A DNA stretch of 64,000 nucleotides, from assembly GCA_032622095.1 (NCBI GenBank), contig CP136067.1:75170705-75234704 (forward strand). The letters are read 5' to 3'. The first letter of the stretch is position 1, and each line of letters begins with the position of its first letter. The translations under genes and the position numbers were made by a program. A model generated the notes under the pieces. It was not told the DNA's origin. It saw only the letters and a program-made list of their open reading frames with translations, and ran no database searches. This DNA is from Siphonodentalium dalli. Its lineage: Eukaryota; Mollusca; Scaphopoda; Gadilida; Siphonodentaliidae. Below, piece by piece: positions 34,872-47,050 of this stretch.

Positions 34872-35126
34872 TAGAGATTTTACGCCAAAACTCTATTCAA
34901 ACAGACAAGGATGGATAACTCTATAATCAAGTGGTAATAATAACGAAATTTTGACTGTCTTCTGGGCCAGAAAGAATTCCCGATAATGAAAAATAATAGA
35001 TTTTTTAAATCGATATCTAACAAATCTGAGCTTTGATGGGTGACTTCCTCGACTCGAATCAAATATTTTTGACCCCCGAAGCAATTGAAATAGTAATTGA
35101 GAGGAGTTTTATCGGATTGAGTACCT
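34872..35126 (-). mobile_element. TTAA MITE family 2, copy B (truncated half)
   Basis: The intact end CGGATTGAGTACCT abuts TTAA at 35,127-35,130. The copy breaks off inside the element near 34,872 (TTTTACGCCAAAACTC), so only about half is present. It matches 62,463-62,720 closely. Confidence 0.85.
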
Positions 35127-35482
35127 TTAACTTATTTATATATGTAATATGTACATATTGGTATGTCTTGTTATTTCAGTATATATTTGGTCGGGCAATC
35201 GCTATCCCATTTAGTATTATTCACATATTGGAATCTTTGGAATAGACTGTAGATGTAAACATTCATTATTGCAAGGTCCATGCATGCTTATTTTGAGTGT
35301 GCACAGTGATATAAGATTCAGGATAACCGTTACGCCTATACAACAATCAATGTGCAGTTAAGTTATTTTATGTGAATTGTGCCATCTTACCATCACCAAG
35401 AAGTAAAACATTTGAGAGTCAGACTAAAGCAGTGCCATTTTATATACCAAAACGTAAAACTCCATTTTTATCATCATACTCC

Positions 35483-37617
35483 CACTGGGGCTCAACGATT
35501 CCTTGAGGATCGGATCTAACAGGCTCAAAATCGGATCTAACAGGACTTCGATTCCGACTCAAACAAGATTTTAATGCCAAAATGGCGGCTTTTGTATGAA
35601 AATTGACAACAAATCTCTGAAAATGGTAAGTATGAGCACTATATTGCCTATTGGCCTGGCATATAATTAGTGAAATTCGATTGTAGTAACCCGAAGAAAC
35701 TGTATATGACGTCTGGCAAAGATCTATGCCATTTATGCGCCTTAATTACGCTGAGATCAGTCAAAATCGATGGGGAAAAACATAGCATCGAGGTTCAAGA
35801 CACATTGCTGAATGGGTATAAATATGTATGGTAATAAAGTCCTATGCATGACGTGTTATTACTGTTCGAGCGCATATTGAAACAAAAATGAATTCAATTA
35901 GTCGTGAGTTTTTGTTTTAAACACTCATTTTAAAAGTATAACATCGGCTCCGACTCTAATTTTGATATATTCCGACCCCAATCTGTAGAAATTGATCGGC
36001 TCCGACTCTAACACACATTAGTCAATTCTTTTTCTGGAAATTGTTGAAATGTCTCATTGGCCATGGGTGTCAGATTCTTGCCGTTTTAATTTAAAATAAT
36101 CCATTTTCTGGTCGCTAGAATACCTGACACTATAAATTGTGTTTTTGATCACATTTATCTTTAAGATAGTGTGTTCAGAACTTGGAAGATCTGACATTTT
36201 TGTGGCTGGCCTATTAACCACATAATCTAAGGATATATAATGATACCATTGTACATATGCGTGCCATTCATGCTATCATAGGTGGTGATTAACGAAGTCT
36301 TGCCTATCTTCTGTTGGGTAGTAGACATGCCCAAATAAGAGTGCATTTACTTACTAGTAATAATATATTCAGTTTAAAATGTAAAATAAACCATACGAAA
36401 ATGTCCGAACTAAGTTTGACCGGGGTATATATGCTGCACCACAAAACTGATTTTGCTAAAAACTTATACTATTAATATAATCCGTGGTATTTGTGATAAA
36501 TGTACATCTTATTAACTTCATAAATAATCCGATTCTTTGTTTTGTCTCCCACCGAGAATCTACGGACATCTTTAACTCTCTGTGGTGTCAAATCAGCCAA
36601 TATATCAGAAGAATCAGCTATATCGCGAATTCTCAACACAGCTCTTCTACTGTTCAGTGTGTTGTGGGGAGTAGTCAACATTGGTATTTGCACAATCAAT
36701 TTCTTCACGTTCAGCCGCATCCAATGACACGGACAAGTCCAACAAAAGCAAGGAAATCCTCGAAAGTTATTAGAGATCCCGTACCGCCTGGATATATTCT
36801 GAAAGTATAAATGTATAAATAATTCAGTTTACATGTAACAATTTATAGTAAATACAGGCATATGCGTGTTGTGCAGAATTTGAATTAAAATTGGTCATTG
36901 CTTTTGTTGGACCCCCCAAATTGAATTCTATATTTATGTTCATGACATATGGTATGTAGGCCTATATATGTACACATTTTCCTGAAAATTTTGACAACAG
37001 GTTAAATAATATCACATAGGCTATTGCGTATAGTCATAATTATACTGCACTGTGGCACTGAGGTTGTAAACATAGTGCAAACGTATCTGGTGATCATGTA
37101 AGGGTCGGAGTATTTTAAACCTGTTAGATCCTGATCCGAACCACCAAATCACTGATGAGTCGGAGTATTTTTCGTCATATTTCTTATACATCGTAATTAC
37201 TGGGTCAATAACTAAAATTATGGGCTTATTGTGATATGTGATAAACACTAAATTCACTCAGACCCATGCTGTGCGATTTGACATATACAAAGGTTAATAA
37301 CATGTCGGGAGATGCACGATAAATTATCAATGGGAAATGCATACGAAAAAAGCACGTGTTCGAGTTTGAAGTCAAACAACCATTTACACCTATGTTTCGG
37401 GTCATTGTCATTTATTGTGTCGGTGTGTCATATCCTGAACCAAGATACATCGAAGTATACAAGTTATAACTCACCTTTCTGTCATTTTACTTCTTCTTTT
37501 GCGGGTTAAAATCTTGTGGAAAATTTAAAAAGTCGGAATGGGGTCGGAGCCGATTAAATTGGGGTCGGAGTAAAAATCTGTTAGATCCGATCCTCGAGGA
37601 ATCGTTGAGCCCAAGTG
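35483..37617. mobile_element. Inverted-repeat element, 2.1 kb, carrying a gag-like relic
   Basis: The ends CACTGGGGCTCAACGATTCC and GGAATCGTTGAGCCCAAGTG are inverted and continue with GAGGATCGGATCTAACAG. A 5-bp direct repeat ACTCC abuts both ends (35,478-35,482 and 37,618-37,622). Subterminal CGGCTCCGACTC / GGTCGGAGT motifs repeat inward at about 35,945, 36,000, 37,105 and 37,160. The ends loosely recall hAT elements, but the duplication is only 5 bp. Confidence 0.6.
36472..36720 (-). pseudogene. LINE ORF1 (gag-like) relic
   Basis: An 82-residue frame contains IPMLTTPHNTLNSRRAVLR followed by DI...LADLTPQRVKDVRRF. This matches the pattern of gag-like ORF1 proteins of jockey/CR1-type LINEs ('V...PH..LN.S.GVVR...L......I...L..QGV.DVRR'). 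About 25 further residue-like codons (SLITFEDFLAFVGLV) occur upstream in another frame. The frame loses resemblance after residue 60. It is probably a fragment captured in the 35,483-37,617 element. Confidence 0.5.
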
Positions 37618-37764
37618 ACTCCAGCGTACTCCTATATATGTAATCAGTCGGAGGGGCCTCGTTGACTATCACCGCGCTCAGCCTCGTTGGCAAATCATCG
37701 CTACACACCCTTCACCTTTTCCTCCGTCGGGTGCTTATCCTGGAGAATTTTTGGCTAACATTTC

Positions 37765-37781
37765 GGGGGGGGGGGGGGGGG
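37765..37781. repeat. Poly-G run (17 G)
   Basis: Homopolymer directly outside the 35,483-37,617 element. Confidence 0.9.
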
Positions 37782-38797
37782 CTTTGTATAATATTTGTCT
37801 TCAAGTACATTCCATCGTAAATAGCGAGTACTGTATTTTTCCGTGCAAAATAATGGATGTTTTGTCAACAGTGCCCATATTTTCGTGATGGATGACCATT
37901 TTCTGAAACACCTACAGCATTATATATCGTTTTCTCTGTCGTTCCACCACTTACCGCGTGCTGGACAATATAGCCATATTACTGGGCAAACCTAAAATAG
38001 ATAATACACACCTCTCCATTTGTCCGGAATCTTTGGTTCAGTGCGGAGTTCTAAATTCCTGTCTACAAAAATGATTCAAAAACTCGTGCCTCGTTGGCTG
38101 CTCGGAGCGGTCATCGATCGATTCCCCCGTGTGCGGTTAGTGCTCGCGATTTAGTCATAATACAATGATAAAACAAATGGCAAATCTGATTGATTGGGTC
38201 AATTACATCATCGACAGCGTTTGTCGTTGACGCTATATGTAGCGAAGATACCTTGTGCGTTCAGCCGCTGCCTAATAAACTACCTGGTTTATAAAATAAA
38301 ACCACTTGGTGAATACGGCCCCAGGCGACACATAAAGCAGTGAAAGTAGAAATCCTCAAGTACCATCTGATGTGCGCGAGAAAGGAGATGATTTCTAGAA
38401 GTGGTCGGCAAGACAATTATTGCTGTTCACTCGAACAAGCACAATTAAGTACTATATAGAAACTGTCAGAGAAAGGCGGCATGCTTGCCCAAACAGAACC
38501 ATATCCCTATACTGGTAATGCAGCAACAACGGGACACGGTCAAGTCAGTTTCGTGCCATACAGTAATCATCATACTGTAACTCTGGGAGAAAACCTTCAG
38601 TACCTGACACGGAGATGGCGGAAAATGACCTTCCACTGGACCTAATTACTGTAAGCAGGGAAAATACTACATCGAAAAACAAGACAACAAACGCCTCCGT
38701 ATATATGACCCCAACATGCATACAATAGGACAGGTGCGGTGAACCAAACTCTATATTTTTAAAAGGAAGCGAGTGTTCTATGGTCTCCAAGCTGGGT
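37782..38797. other. No gene recognised; may include LINE 5' region
   Basis: No domain found. The endonuclease relic of the following LINE begins at 38,798, so part of this stretch may be its 5' UTR or lost ORF1. Confidence 0.35.
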
Positions 38798-41700
38798 TTG
38801 AAATTTTTATGTTTAAATGTATTTGGTCTTTGCCGCAAAATGAAATGTCCTGAATTCTGTCGCCTTCTTGGTGGTTATTACATTATCGAACTAAATGAAA
38901 CCCGAACGGACGATGAAGAAATTTTCATAAATCGTAATAAGATAAACTAATGTCAAGTCTGGTGGTTTGTGCATTATGGTTAAAGCCGATTTTAACTCGC
39001 GAACCGGGCACTTGAGTGATCTCCCCGACTGTGATGACATCCCTGTCCCGCGTGAACTGTGTTGATTGATAGAGTTACTGCGCTTGCATTGTGTTGCTAT
39101 GAGAGATACTCGCACGAACGAACGGTCAATTCATGCGGTCGACTAGTGTGAATTATGAATGGACGAATTGGAAGGGACAAGTTTGCTGGTAAGGTAACAT
39201 CCATAAGGGCGTCAATTTGATTGATTACTTTATTTCTTCAATTGACTTATTTGTATATGCATGTGATCTTGATGTTTTACCGTTTCAATCCCTGTTAACT
39301 ACCAGATTCTCATTCTGGCGTAGAATTGATATTAAAATGCCCAGTAGATAGAAATATTAATATAACTACTTCAAATAAAACAAATAAATTTAAAGCCGGT
39401 GTAGAACCTGAATTCAAGCTTTGGTCAGAGTCACAGAGCATACAGTACATACAGTGTATCGATAATACCCAACTACTTGAATTAAAGGACCAACTTGATT
39501 TGTATAGCAACTCATCTGATGAGTATAATAGAGACTCAAATAATATAATAGCTAAGAACATACAAATTCTTTTTCCTTCAGCATGTCAGAAAAGATTTGG
39601 TAAAAAACGTAATTCAAATATGCAGAAAAACTATAAACACTGGTTTAACTCAAAGTGTAGAAGAGCCAGGGCGAAGTGCCATAAAATAAAGAACAGTTAT
39701 CGTAAGAATCCAACCAATAAGAATTTGGAGGAAATGCGACACACTAGTCGAGAATACAATAACACTATTCAAAGTAGTAGCCCTAAGAACTATAAGAAAA
39801 TGTTTGCACAACGATTAAAAATCACCAGGGAATCTGACCCAAAGGTGTACTGGAGATTGTTGAAAACAGAGTTCAATCAAAAGATCAAACAAAAGTAGAT
39901 ATTGAAAATATGTATACTTTCTTGACAAATAATAATCTTGAATCAAATGACGATTTCATATTAATAGAAAACATGCGGAATCAACAAAATGACGACTTAG
40001 ATACACCCATTTCTGAAAATGACATCTTAAATGCTAAGAAATTGCAATAGTTGTGTATCAGATCTATACGTGAAATGGTTTAACCTCATTTTTTATACAG
40101 GAAACATACCAGCCGAATGGCTCATAGGAATAGTAGTACCCATCTACAAGAATAAAGGTGACGAAACCATGTCTGAAAAGTATCGACCCATAACGGTTAT
40201 AAATGAGTTGTCTTGGGAAAGTTTTTACTAAAATTCTGAACAGTAGAATGATCAGATACGCAGAATCGAAAGACCTTGTAGACAAGAACCAAGCAGGGTT
40301 TCGAAAGGGTTTTTCTACATTTGACCACATAATGACACTTCATTTGTTATCAAGCATATACAGTGTATAAGCACTTCAATCGTAAACTGTATTGCATATT
40401 CGTCGATTTTAAACAAGCCTTTGACACGGTATGGAGACCAGAACTTTGGTATAAATTGATTTCCCCGGAAATAACGGGCAAATGTTTTAGTTCATTGAAA
40501 ATATGTACAGCCGAGTCAAATCCGTGGTTAAAATCGATGGATGTCTCTCAAATACATACGCGTGTACTTCTGGTGTGTTGCAGGGAGAAAATATTTCTTC
40601 TTTCCTATTTTTACTCTACCTTAAAGGGGTACTGTACCCAAGATGTTGTTGTTGGTTTCTATAATCCCCGAGTCGGAGAATAATGTAACAACTTTTCAAT
40701 TTTTTGAAAGTTTGTTGAGTACGAAGTATTGTTACGGATGGCAAATTTACCGGAATGCAAAAATACAAATTGTCGTTGTCGAGTAATTTTTGTAAAGTTT
40801 TCAACCAAATGAATCAAATAAACATTATATTATATGGTTAGTAGTCCCATATACTCATTTAAGTTAGTGTACCGTCACTAGTCAATGAATGGCTTGGGTT
40901 TTCTCCCCGTATAAGCATAATGTTTCAAACGATCGTGTGTGCAATTGTTTTCCTAATCCGGTATCCCTCAATTATAATTTGATTACGTTTTGTACACGGA
41001 AATTCGAATTTTAAGAGACGCCATTTTATGGCTGGAGCCATAAAATCAATTTATATTAAATTATTAACTTTTAAATTATTAAATTTTAAGATAGCCTATT
41101 AACCTGAGCGTTTACAGAATACATCTTCGACTCAAATTACTTATATTTCTATATAGTATCGATAATAGATCGTTGTTATCACCGGGAATTTATTGAAAAT
41201 GGCGTACAGTACCCCTTTAACGATCTACAACAATTTTTGATGACAAACTCCGCACAAGGACTTGGTGTGATAGAAAATCTGATTGAAGATGAGTTAGGAA
41301 TCTATATTAAATTGATTGTGCTTCTATATCCCGATGATATGGTTATATTTGCCGATTCTATGAAACAAATGAGACGAAACTTTAAATATTTTTTCAGATT
41401 ATTGTTCATTTTGGAAACTTACTGATAATATAACAAAAACGAAAAATGATGGTACTTGGCTCAGGGCGCAAACCAAAAACTCGTCTCTCCCTAAATGGTA
41501 ACCTCGTGGAAGCAGTAAACGAATATACATATCTGGGAATACCTTTATCGAAGGCGAACAATTTTAGTAAAGCTCGAAAACACATACTTGCTAAAGCAAC
41601 TGGTGCCATGCATGTATAGCTTGATTTATAAATCACGGGAAATGAATATCCCCAATTGCACAACAGATTGACTGACCTGTTTGGGAAGGTATAGTTAAAC

Positions 41701-42500
41701 CAATTCTATTGTATGGCTGTGAAATATGGGGCTATCAAAATATTCAGGATTTCGAGAAACCCCAATTGAGATTTTTGAAATACATTTTAAATTTAAAACC
41801 GAGTACACCAGATGTTATGGTATATGGTAAAACTGGAATTTATCCACTTAGATTAGATATAGATGTTCGTATGATCTCATACTGGGTGAGTGTTATCAAT
41901 TCCGGAAGTGCGAAAATTAATGTTATTCTTTATAGATTGTTACTACAGCTGTATACGACGAACCAGTATATGCACCCATGGCTGAATCATGTTGAAAATA
42001 TTTTATATAACACTTATTTATACTATATATGGACTATACAAGGCACTTTGCAAATTGACCCCACGTGGGTCAAAGAATCTGCTAAAAAAGCACTGACTGA
42101 GCAATATGTAATTGATTGGCGACAAAATATAAATACTATGAAGAAATGTTCACTCTATCTGCATAGTAAGCACAAGTTGAATATTGAAACTTATTTAAAT
42201 CATGTATATCCAGAAAAGATGCAATACATATTGTTCGCTTTCGGTGTCGAAACCACCACCTCAAGATTGAAACAGGTTCATGTGGAAAAAGAACAGACCA
42301 TCGATTGAGATATTACTCTATACTGCATGCAATGTAGCGGCAACTGGGGATGAATACTATTATATGTTTAATTGTGGGAGAACGGAATCACCGTTTTCTT
42401 ACCTTTATCCCTTAATCGGTCACCAAATTTATACAATCTGGGGCAAATCATTAATACAAAAAAATGCTGTACAACTTCACAAATTAGGATAATTTATGCG
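38798..42500 (+). pseudogene. Degraded non-LTR retrotransposon (endonuclease-reverse transcriptase), jockey/CR1-like
   Basis: Relic parts appear in the right order. Endonuclease N-terminus 38,798-38,950 (FLCLNVFGL, then IIELNETRTDD, equivalent to the WNVNGL and catalytic Glu motifs). A second endonuclease piece with DFNSRTG at 38,988. The linker 39,326-39,898 (WFNSKCRRARAKC). Reverse transcriptase blocks: YKNKGDE...YRPITV (about 40,139), DFKQAFDTVWR (40,400), GVLQGE (40,570), and the catalytic YxDD as YPDD at 41,330. The C-terminal region starts with LYGCEIWGY (41,708), and a GDEYYYMFNC zinc-knuckle ends near 42,380. Frameshifts, stops and an internal endonuclease deletion show it is dead. 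A 592-bp MITE interrupts the reverse transcriptase. Confidence 0.85.
40625..41216 (-). mobile_element. 592-bp TTAA-flanked MITE, copy 2, inserted in the LINE
   Basis: Nearly identical to 24,633-25,224 but inverted. TTAA lies at 40,621-40,624 and 41,217-41,220. Removing the element and one TTAA restores the reverse-transcriptase frame: GVLQGE...LLYLNDLQQF. An unoccupied version of the same target, with one TTAA, occurs on the minus strand at 42,868-42,993. Confidence 0.95.
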
Positions 42501-42867
42501 AGCCCTAAATACACTGCTTGGTTCACCGCTGATCGACCCACCCCATCCAATTCATAACAGTTTACTGGATAATTGATGCATGTGTCACCAACGACAGTTC
42601 CTTGATTCAAAATTATTAATATTTGACCTCCTATGTCACATATATGCGTTTTAAATGAGTGAATAAAATATTTAGATTTATATATATTAAAGGAGATATA
42701 GCACAGTAGTAATGTTATATTTATTGCCTCCGAAACATGCCGAGCCGAGCTGGACCTTAGAACATGCTTGGGACTATACAACACACCAGGTGCCTATTTT
42801 TAGAAGCAAATTTGATTTTTGAGACAGTGCAATTTTTTTTTGGATTGGGTGGGATTCGAAGCCCGGC

Positions 42868-42993
42868 CCATCAAAAATTATTGCAGATCGTTAAGGTAGA
42901 GTAAAAATAGGAAAGAAGAAATATTTTCTCCCTGCATGCAACACACCAGAAGTACACGTGTATGTATTTGAGAGACATCCATCGATTTTAAAT
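42868..42993 (-). pseudogene. Reverse-transcriptase fragment with an empty TTAA target
   Basis: The reverse complement matches LINE sequence 40,534-40,624 continued at 41,221-41,240: AAATCGATGGATGTCTCTCA, then ...TTTTTACTCTACCTTAACG, then ATCT(G/A)CAA(T/C)AATTTTTGATG. It has one TTAA and no MITE. One extra CATG occurs before GCAGGGAG. Confidence 0.9.
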
Positions 42994-43010
42994 CAAGCTA
43001 TACGTAGATA

Positions 43011-43168
43011 GAACCGCATGAGTGTCTGGATTTTTACGAAATTATCGCACGAGATTTATTGGCGGAGCAATACCTCGAGTGCGGGACACAGTCCCGCACG
43101 AGAGGTATCGCGTTCCGCCAACAAATCGAGTGCGATTATTCGTCAAAATCCAGACACTCATGCGGTTC
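43011..43168. mobile_element. TA-flanked hairpin MITE, 158 bp
   Basis: The ends GAACCGCATGAGTGTCTGGA and TCCAGACACTCATGCGGTTC are inverted, with arms near 70 bp (imperfect inward). TA flanks both sides (43,009-43,010; 43,169-43,170). The tip is GTGCGGGACACAGTCCCGCAC. Confidence 0.8.
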
Positions 43169-44015
43169 TATTTTTATTACATCTCCGTATCATAGTAAGT
43201 TGACACACAATCGTACATCTCCGGTACAGAAAATGTGAATTTAATTGAGTTTTAATGGCATTTTAAGGTTAACGCAACAATAAGACAGGGAGCCCGTCTA
43301 TCCGCGAGTGACCTTGACCCATCTTTAATGATGCGTTTGAAATTAAATTATGTGCATCGACAAACATATTCTTGAAATGAAACTACTTGAATGAATCATC
43401 TCATCGATTGGATCGCTTATTGTTTCTTTATTGTCGTGATTGAAAAAGTAAAAATATTATAGTAACGGCGAGAACCAGTCTAACAACACTGAATGAAATA
43501 GTTCCGTCGACAGATTGCACTAGTGCGATTCTGAGAATTATCACACGCCTGGAAACTCGTGCGATCATGCGAATTACGTTGATAGATATGTAATAAATAC
43601 ATGGATCCATCAAATTTGCTTCTAAAAATAGGCACCTGGTGTGTTGTATAGTCCCAAGCATGTTCTATAAGGGCCAGATCGGCTCGGCATGTTTCGGAGG
43701 CAATAAATATAACATTGCTACTGTGCGAAATCTCCTATATATACTACTAGCAGGTTAGCCCGCCACTGGCGGCGTTCGTCAGAAACATGACAGGTCTACC
43801 AGCCGTTGTTCCTTGTTGATCGACCAGAATTCTTTACTTTTAATTTCGAATAGCGCGGTTGCCGCTAACTATTCCGGCTTTTTGAAAGAGGTTTTGATCA
43901 TGTGACAAGCAAAACAGGCGCGTTGCCATCGTCACGAGCCGGATTCTTCTGATGAAATCAAACCCATTTTAATCCGTCCGATTAAATCGGATCCGACAAA
44001 ATCGGCCCAATTGTT

Positions 44016-44092
44016 AGGCGCACACGGTCCCGATTGTCCCCGAACTATCCTGCAGCCGGATTAATCGGGGACAACCGGGATCGTGTGCGCCG
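44016..44092. repeat. GC-rich hairpin
   Basis: GGCGCACACGGTCCCGATTG / CAACCGGGATCGTGTGCGCC flank an inner TCCCCGA...TCGGGGA. Imperfect arms of about 28 bp. Confidence 0.75.
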
Positions 44093-45630
44093 ACACAAGT
44101 GAGAATCCTAACCCACGAACATGTTCTTGGTCAGTGCCACGATTCAGTCGTATGTGGGATGATTTCCGTCGTAGGTATAGTAACGCTGAAGGGGTCACTC
44201 TCACCAAAAAATGTGCTGATCTCTCCAACGTGGGTCGTCGGGTCGATGGACCACTACAGATGTTCACATGGTTATTTTTTCATTAATAAATTATGTCTAA
44301 ATACTTTTTATTTCCTTGAAATTTGTTATTATATATCTTGTTGGTTTATTTGAAATTAATTATATGCATGTTCAGATATATAATTACACCTCACACTCTG
44401 TACTCTCTTATCTTCCCCCTAAATTCTGACATTATCTTCTGTCCCTCTGTCTCGCCTCCACCTTATATTTCTTCTTTCTATGGATCTTTTTTATTCCTCT
44501 ATATTATTAATCCTACTTGACTTGCAGTCAAGTATAGGGGCGCGCCATTGTCAATGGAGAGGGCTTCAAATAAGCCTATGGCTTGTTGCATAATCCCATT
44601 TTTCTTCTAAATTTGTATCTGCTGTAATTATTTATCTGAATGTCCATAGAGGGGAAAATAAATACTGTTTAAACGGACATGGCTCATTTGAACCCTAAAT
44701 GTTATGTATACGTAATTCGAGAAGAGGGGTCTCAAAACATACATATGCAAACTATTCCCGAGCTAATTCGTCGATATAGCGCTAAAAACCGCGTTTTATT
44801 AGTTATATTTTTGCGTAAATTTGATATCGTTTCTCTGTTCCGGTAAAATTTTTCTAATCAGCCGATCTTCCAAGTGATGCCGGCAGCGCGCGTGTGTTTT
44901 CGGAAATAAGTGCATTCGCGATACCGCCATGTTTGTGACGTATTTTGTTTTCCAAGGTTCCCCATATCGGTACGCGATATTGTGTTTCCGTTGGATCTTA
45001 TTTGTCCATGCGAGAATAATAGCCTCTGTTGACCAGGATGTAACAAGAAAACCAATGTCAGAAATGTTAACGCGCTCAAGATCATATATTATAAACCCAA
45101 GAATGTTATTGTAGAATATAAAATATATTGGTTTTGCGAATGACCAACTCAGAATTCCGTTAAAATAACAATAACAACCAGCACCTAATTAACGAACCGG
45201 CGGCCGACTCGACCGTCTCCGACCACAACCCCCAGTGGGCTGCAGAAATTTCTTTTATTTGTAATTGACATATAGTTTATCACAAACCAAAAATCAACAT
45301 TAATCAACGTTGATTAACGACAATAAACGAAATTGAAATTCCCAACTACACCTTTTACCGGACTCGGCCTCCAGCTCGCAGTTTGACTTTTAATCATCCC
45401 AAACATTCCCATTCTATAAATAAAACTAATAAAACACCCATTGATAATGTCAGCGCCCATGACAAGCGAGAAACTCCCCACCAGTTATACACGCGGCGCG
45501 CGTAATAATAGAACGGTTTTCCAGTTTGTTACACAATGTCAACATGAATTTTAGTCATTTACATTGATTCTTGGAAAACATTCATTTTTCTCAAATATAT
45601 AACTGCAGTTAGTTCAATTCCGTAGTTCTT
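44093..45630. other. No gene recognised
   Basis: No supported exon. The minus-strand frame 44,858-45,085 begins with a signal-peptide-like hydrophobic run (ILSALTFLTLVFLL) but lacks any known domain or convincing splice context. Confidence 0.35.
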
Positions 45631-45636
45631 TTTGAA

Positions 45637-46170
45637 GGTACTCAATCCGATTAGACGGTCCCCATACCATTAAGATACAACAACAGCAACATTTCTTCAA
45701 AATACGCTTTAGTTATCACAATCGATTTATTACAACAAAATAATGCTAATCACTGTCAACTATGGTATCAATTTTCCCAAAACTTGTTATTTATCAACAT
45801 TTTGTTCTACAAAATGGCCGTATTATCACTTTATTTTAGAGTCATCCATCTTCTTCCGCAATTTTTTCCGAGACCCCCCCCCCCCACCCCGTGTGACCAC
45901 ATAGTATTACACATCTCGAGAAATAACAATCTTCAAAAATCGATCACTCTGAGATTTTATGGGTGGGTTCCTCGGCTCGAATCAAATATGTTTTACCCCC
46001 GAAACCAAAGAAATAGTAATTTAGGAGCGTCTTATCGGATTCAGTACCTACCCAGGTGGTGAAAAATAAAAGATTTAAAAAATCGATATCTAATAACTCT
46101 GAGCTTTGATGGGTGGGGTCCTCGACCCAAATAAAATATTGTGTTAACCCCCCGAAGCCAGAGAAACACT
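45637..46170. mobile_element. TTAA MITE family 2, degenerate copy C plus a tandem fragment
   Basis: AAGGTACTCAATCCGATTAG at 45,637 and CTTATCGGATTCAGTACC at about 46,050 mark the diverged ends; GGCTCGAATCAAATATG and ACCCCCGAAACCAAAG lie inside. A second partial copy follows at about 46,070-46,170 (AAATCGATATCTAATAACTC, ACCCCCCGAAGCC). The TTAA flanks have decayed. Confidence 0.7.
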
Positions 46171-46285
46171 GATTCAGGACCGAAATGAAAAATTGGAAAA
46201 TATGTTTCTACCTCTAATAAAAAGGAACGATATTGAAAACTGTCACTTCCCTGGTGACATACTGGCGTCTATGTGGAGTTTATAG

Positions 46286-46309
46286 TATATATATATATAT
46301 ATATATATA
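46286..46309. repeat. (TA)n microsatellite
   Basis: Twelve TA dinucleotides in a row. Confidence 0.9.
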
Positions 46310-46879
46310 GGCACAACCAGTACATATACATGTAAGTTGCTTGGAGTACTCAAAATTCGTTTATTTTATTTCACCATCAGTTCAATTAAAACCACCTGCC
46401 TCTGAGTTACAAGACGAAATGTGGGGAAAGGGCAAAATGGTAAGGTCAGGGGTAAATGTTGAAAAGACAGAATAGTCTTGTCGATAAAAGTTTTGACCTA
46501 GAAAATACTTGGACTAAGTTGGTTTTTATTCCATTTTGAAGAGGAATAATAATCATATCCTCTATAACATATCCAAAATCCGATAAATCCGCTTAGAGCA
46601 AAATTTTCTATTCAAAATGGCATCCATGATGACAATTGGTATTGAAAAATTCTGACTTTCTGTGATATGTGGCATTATGCATGTGCACCAACTATCACCA
46701 AGTTAGTAATAAAATGAAATATACACAAACAATGCTTTGTCGTAAACCATATAATTATGTAGAATGTCTGTCCAAAAATGGCCATATCCCACCTGTTACC
46801 CCATGTGATATTGGAATAGTTAGAAAATAGACATGACAAATAACACAAAAAAACAGCGTCTTCACCATCGGTTTCAAGA

Positions 46880-47050
46880 GTAGAATAGGATTAAATTTGT
46901 TTTTAAATATTTTCCTCAAAATGTGTTTACATTGTTTACACGCCGTTCCCATGACACAACTTTTAAATTATACAGTAGTGCGGAACATAAAGCTCACATC
47001 TTCTACTTTCATATAATACCTAATTTTTCCGTGTGTTAAAAAAAGATATA
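46880..47050. repeat. Diverged relic of the giant element II arm
   Basis: GTGTTTACATTGTTTACA, GCGGAACATAAAGC, TCTTCTACTTTCATATAATA and AATTTTTCCGTGTGT follow the order found at 57,770-57,890. This is a separate older copy of part of that arm. Confidence 0.6.

Larger units (their letters stand above)
42681..43745. mobile_element. Composite fold-back element, ~1.07 kb, with captured LINE piece
   Basis: The arms 42,681-42,815 and 43,612-43,745 are inverted repeats sharing GCACAGTAGTAATGTTATAT-like, TTGCCTCCGAAACATGCCGA and GGCACCTGGTGTGTTGTATA-like runs. Inside lie a 126-bp LINE fragment (42,868-42,993, minus) and a TA-flanked hairpin (43,011-43,168). It begins about 180 bases past the end of the LINE at 38,798-42,500. 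Confidence 0.75.

Noticed and set aside
25045-40804. Shared ~60-residue frame at 25,045-25,245 and 40,616-40,804
   Set aside because: It lies in the two copies of the 592-bp MITE, runs through the element's end, and shows no domain.
42845-42870. GATTCGAAGCCC as a tRNA B-box (SINE or tRNA gene)
   Set aside because: No A-box or acceptor stem at the right distance; it lies in the spacer of a fold-back element.
44858-45085. Minus-strand frame with a signal-peptide-like start
   Set aside because: Only the first 14 residues are suggestive; the rest has no domain, no cysteine pattern and no clear splice donor.
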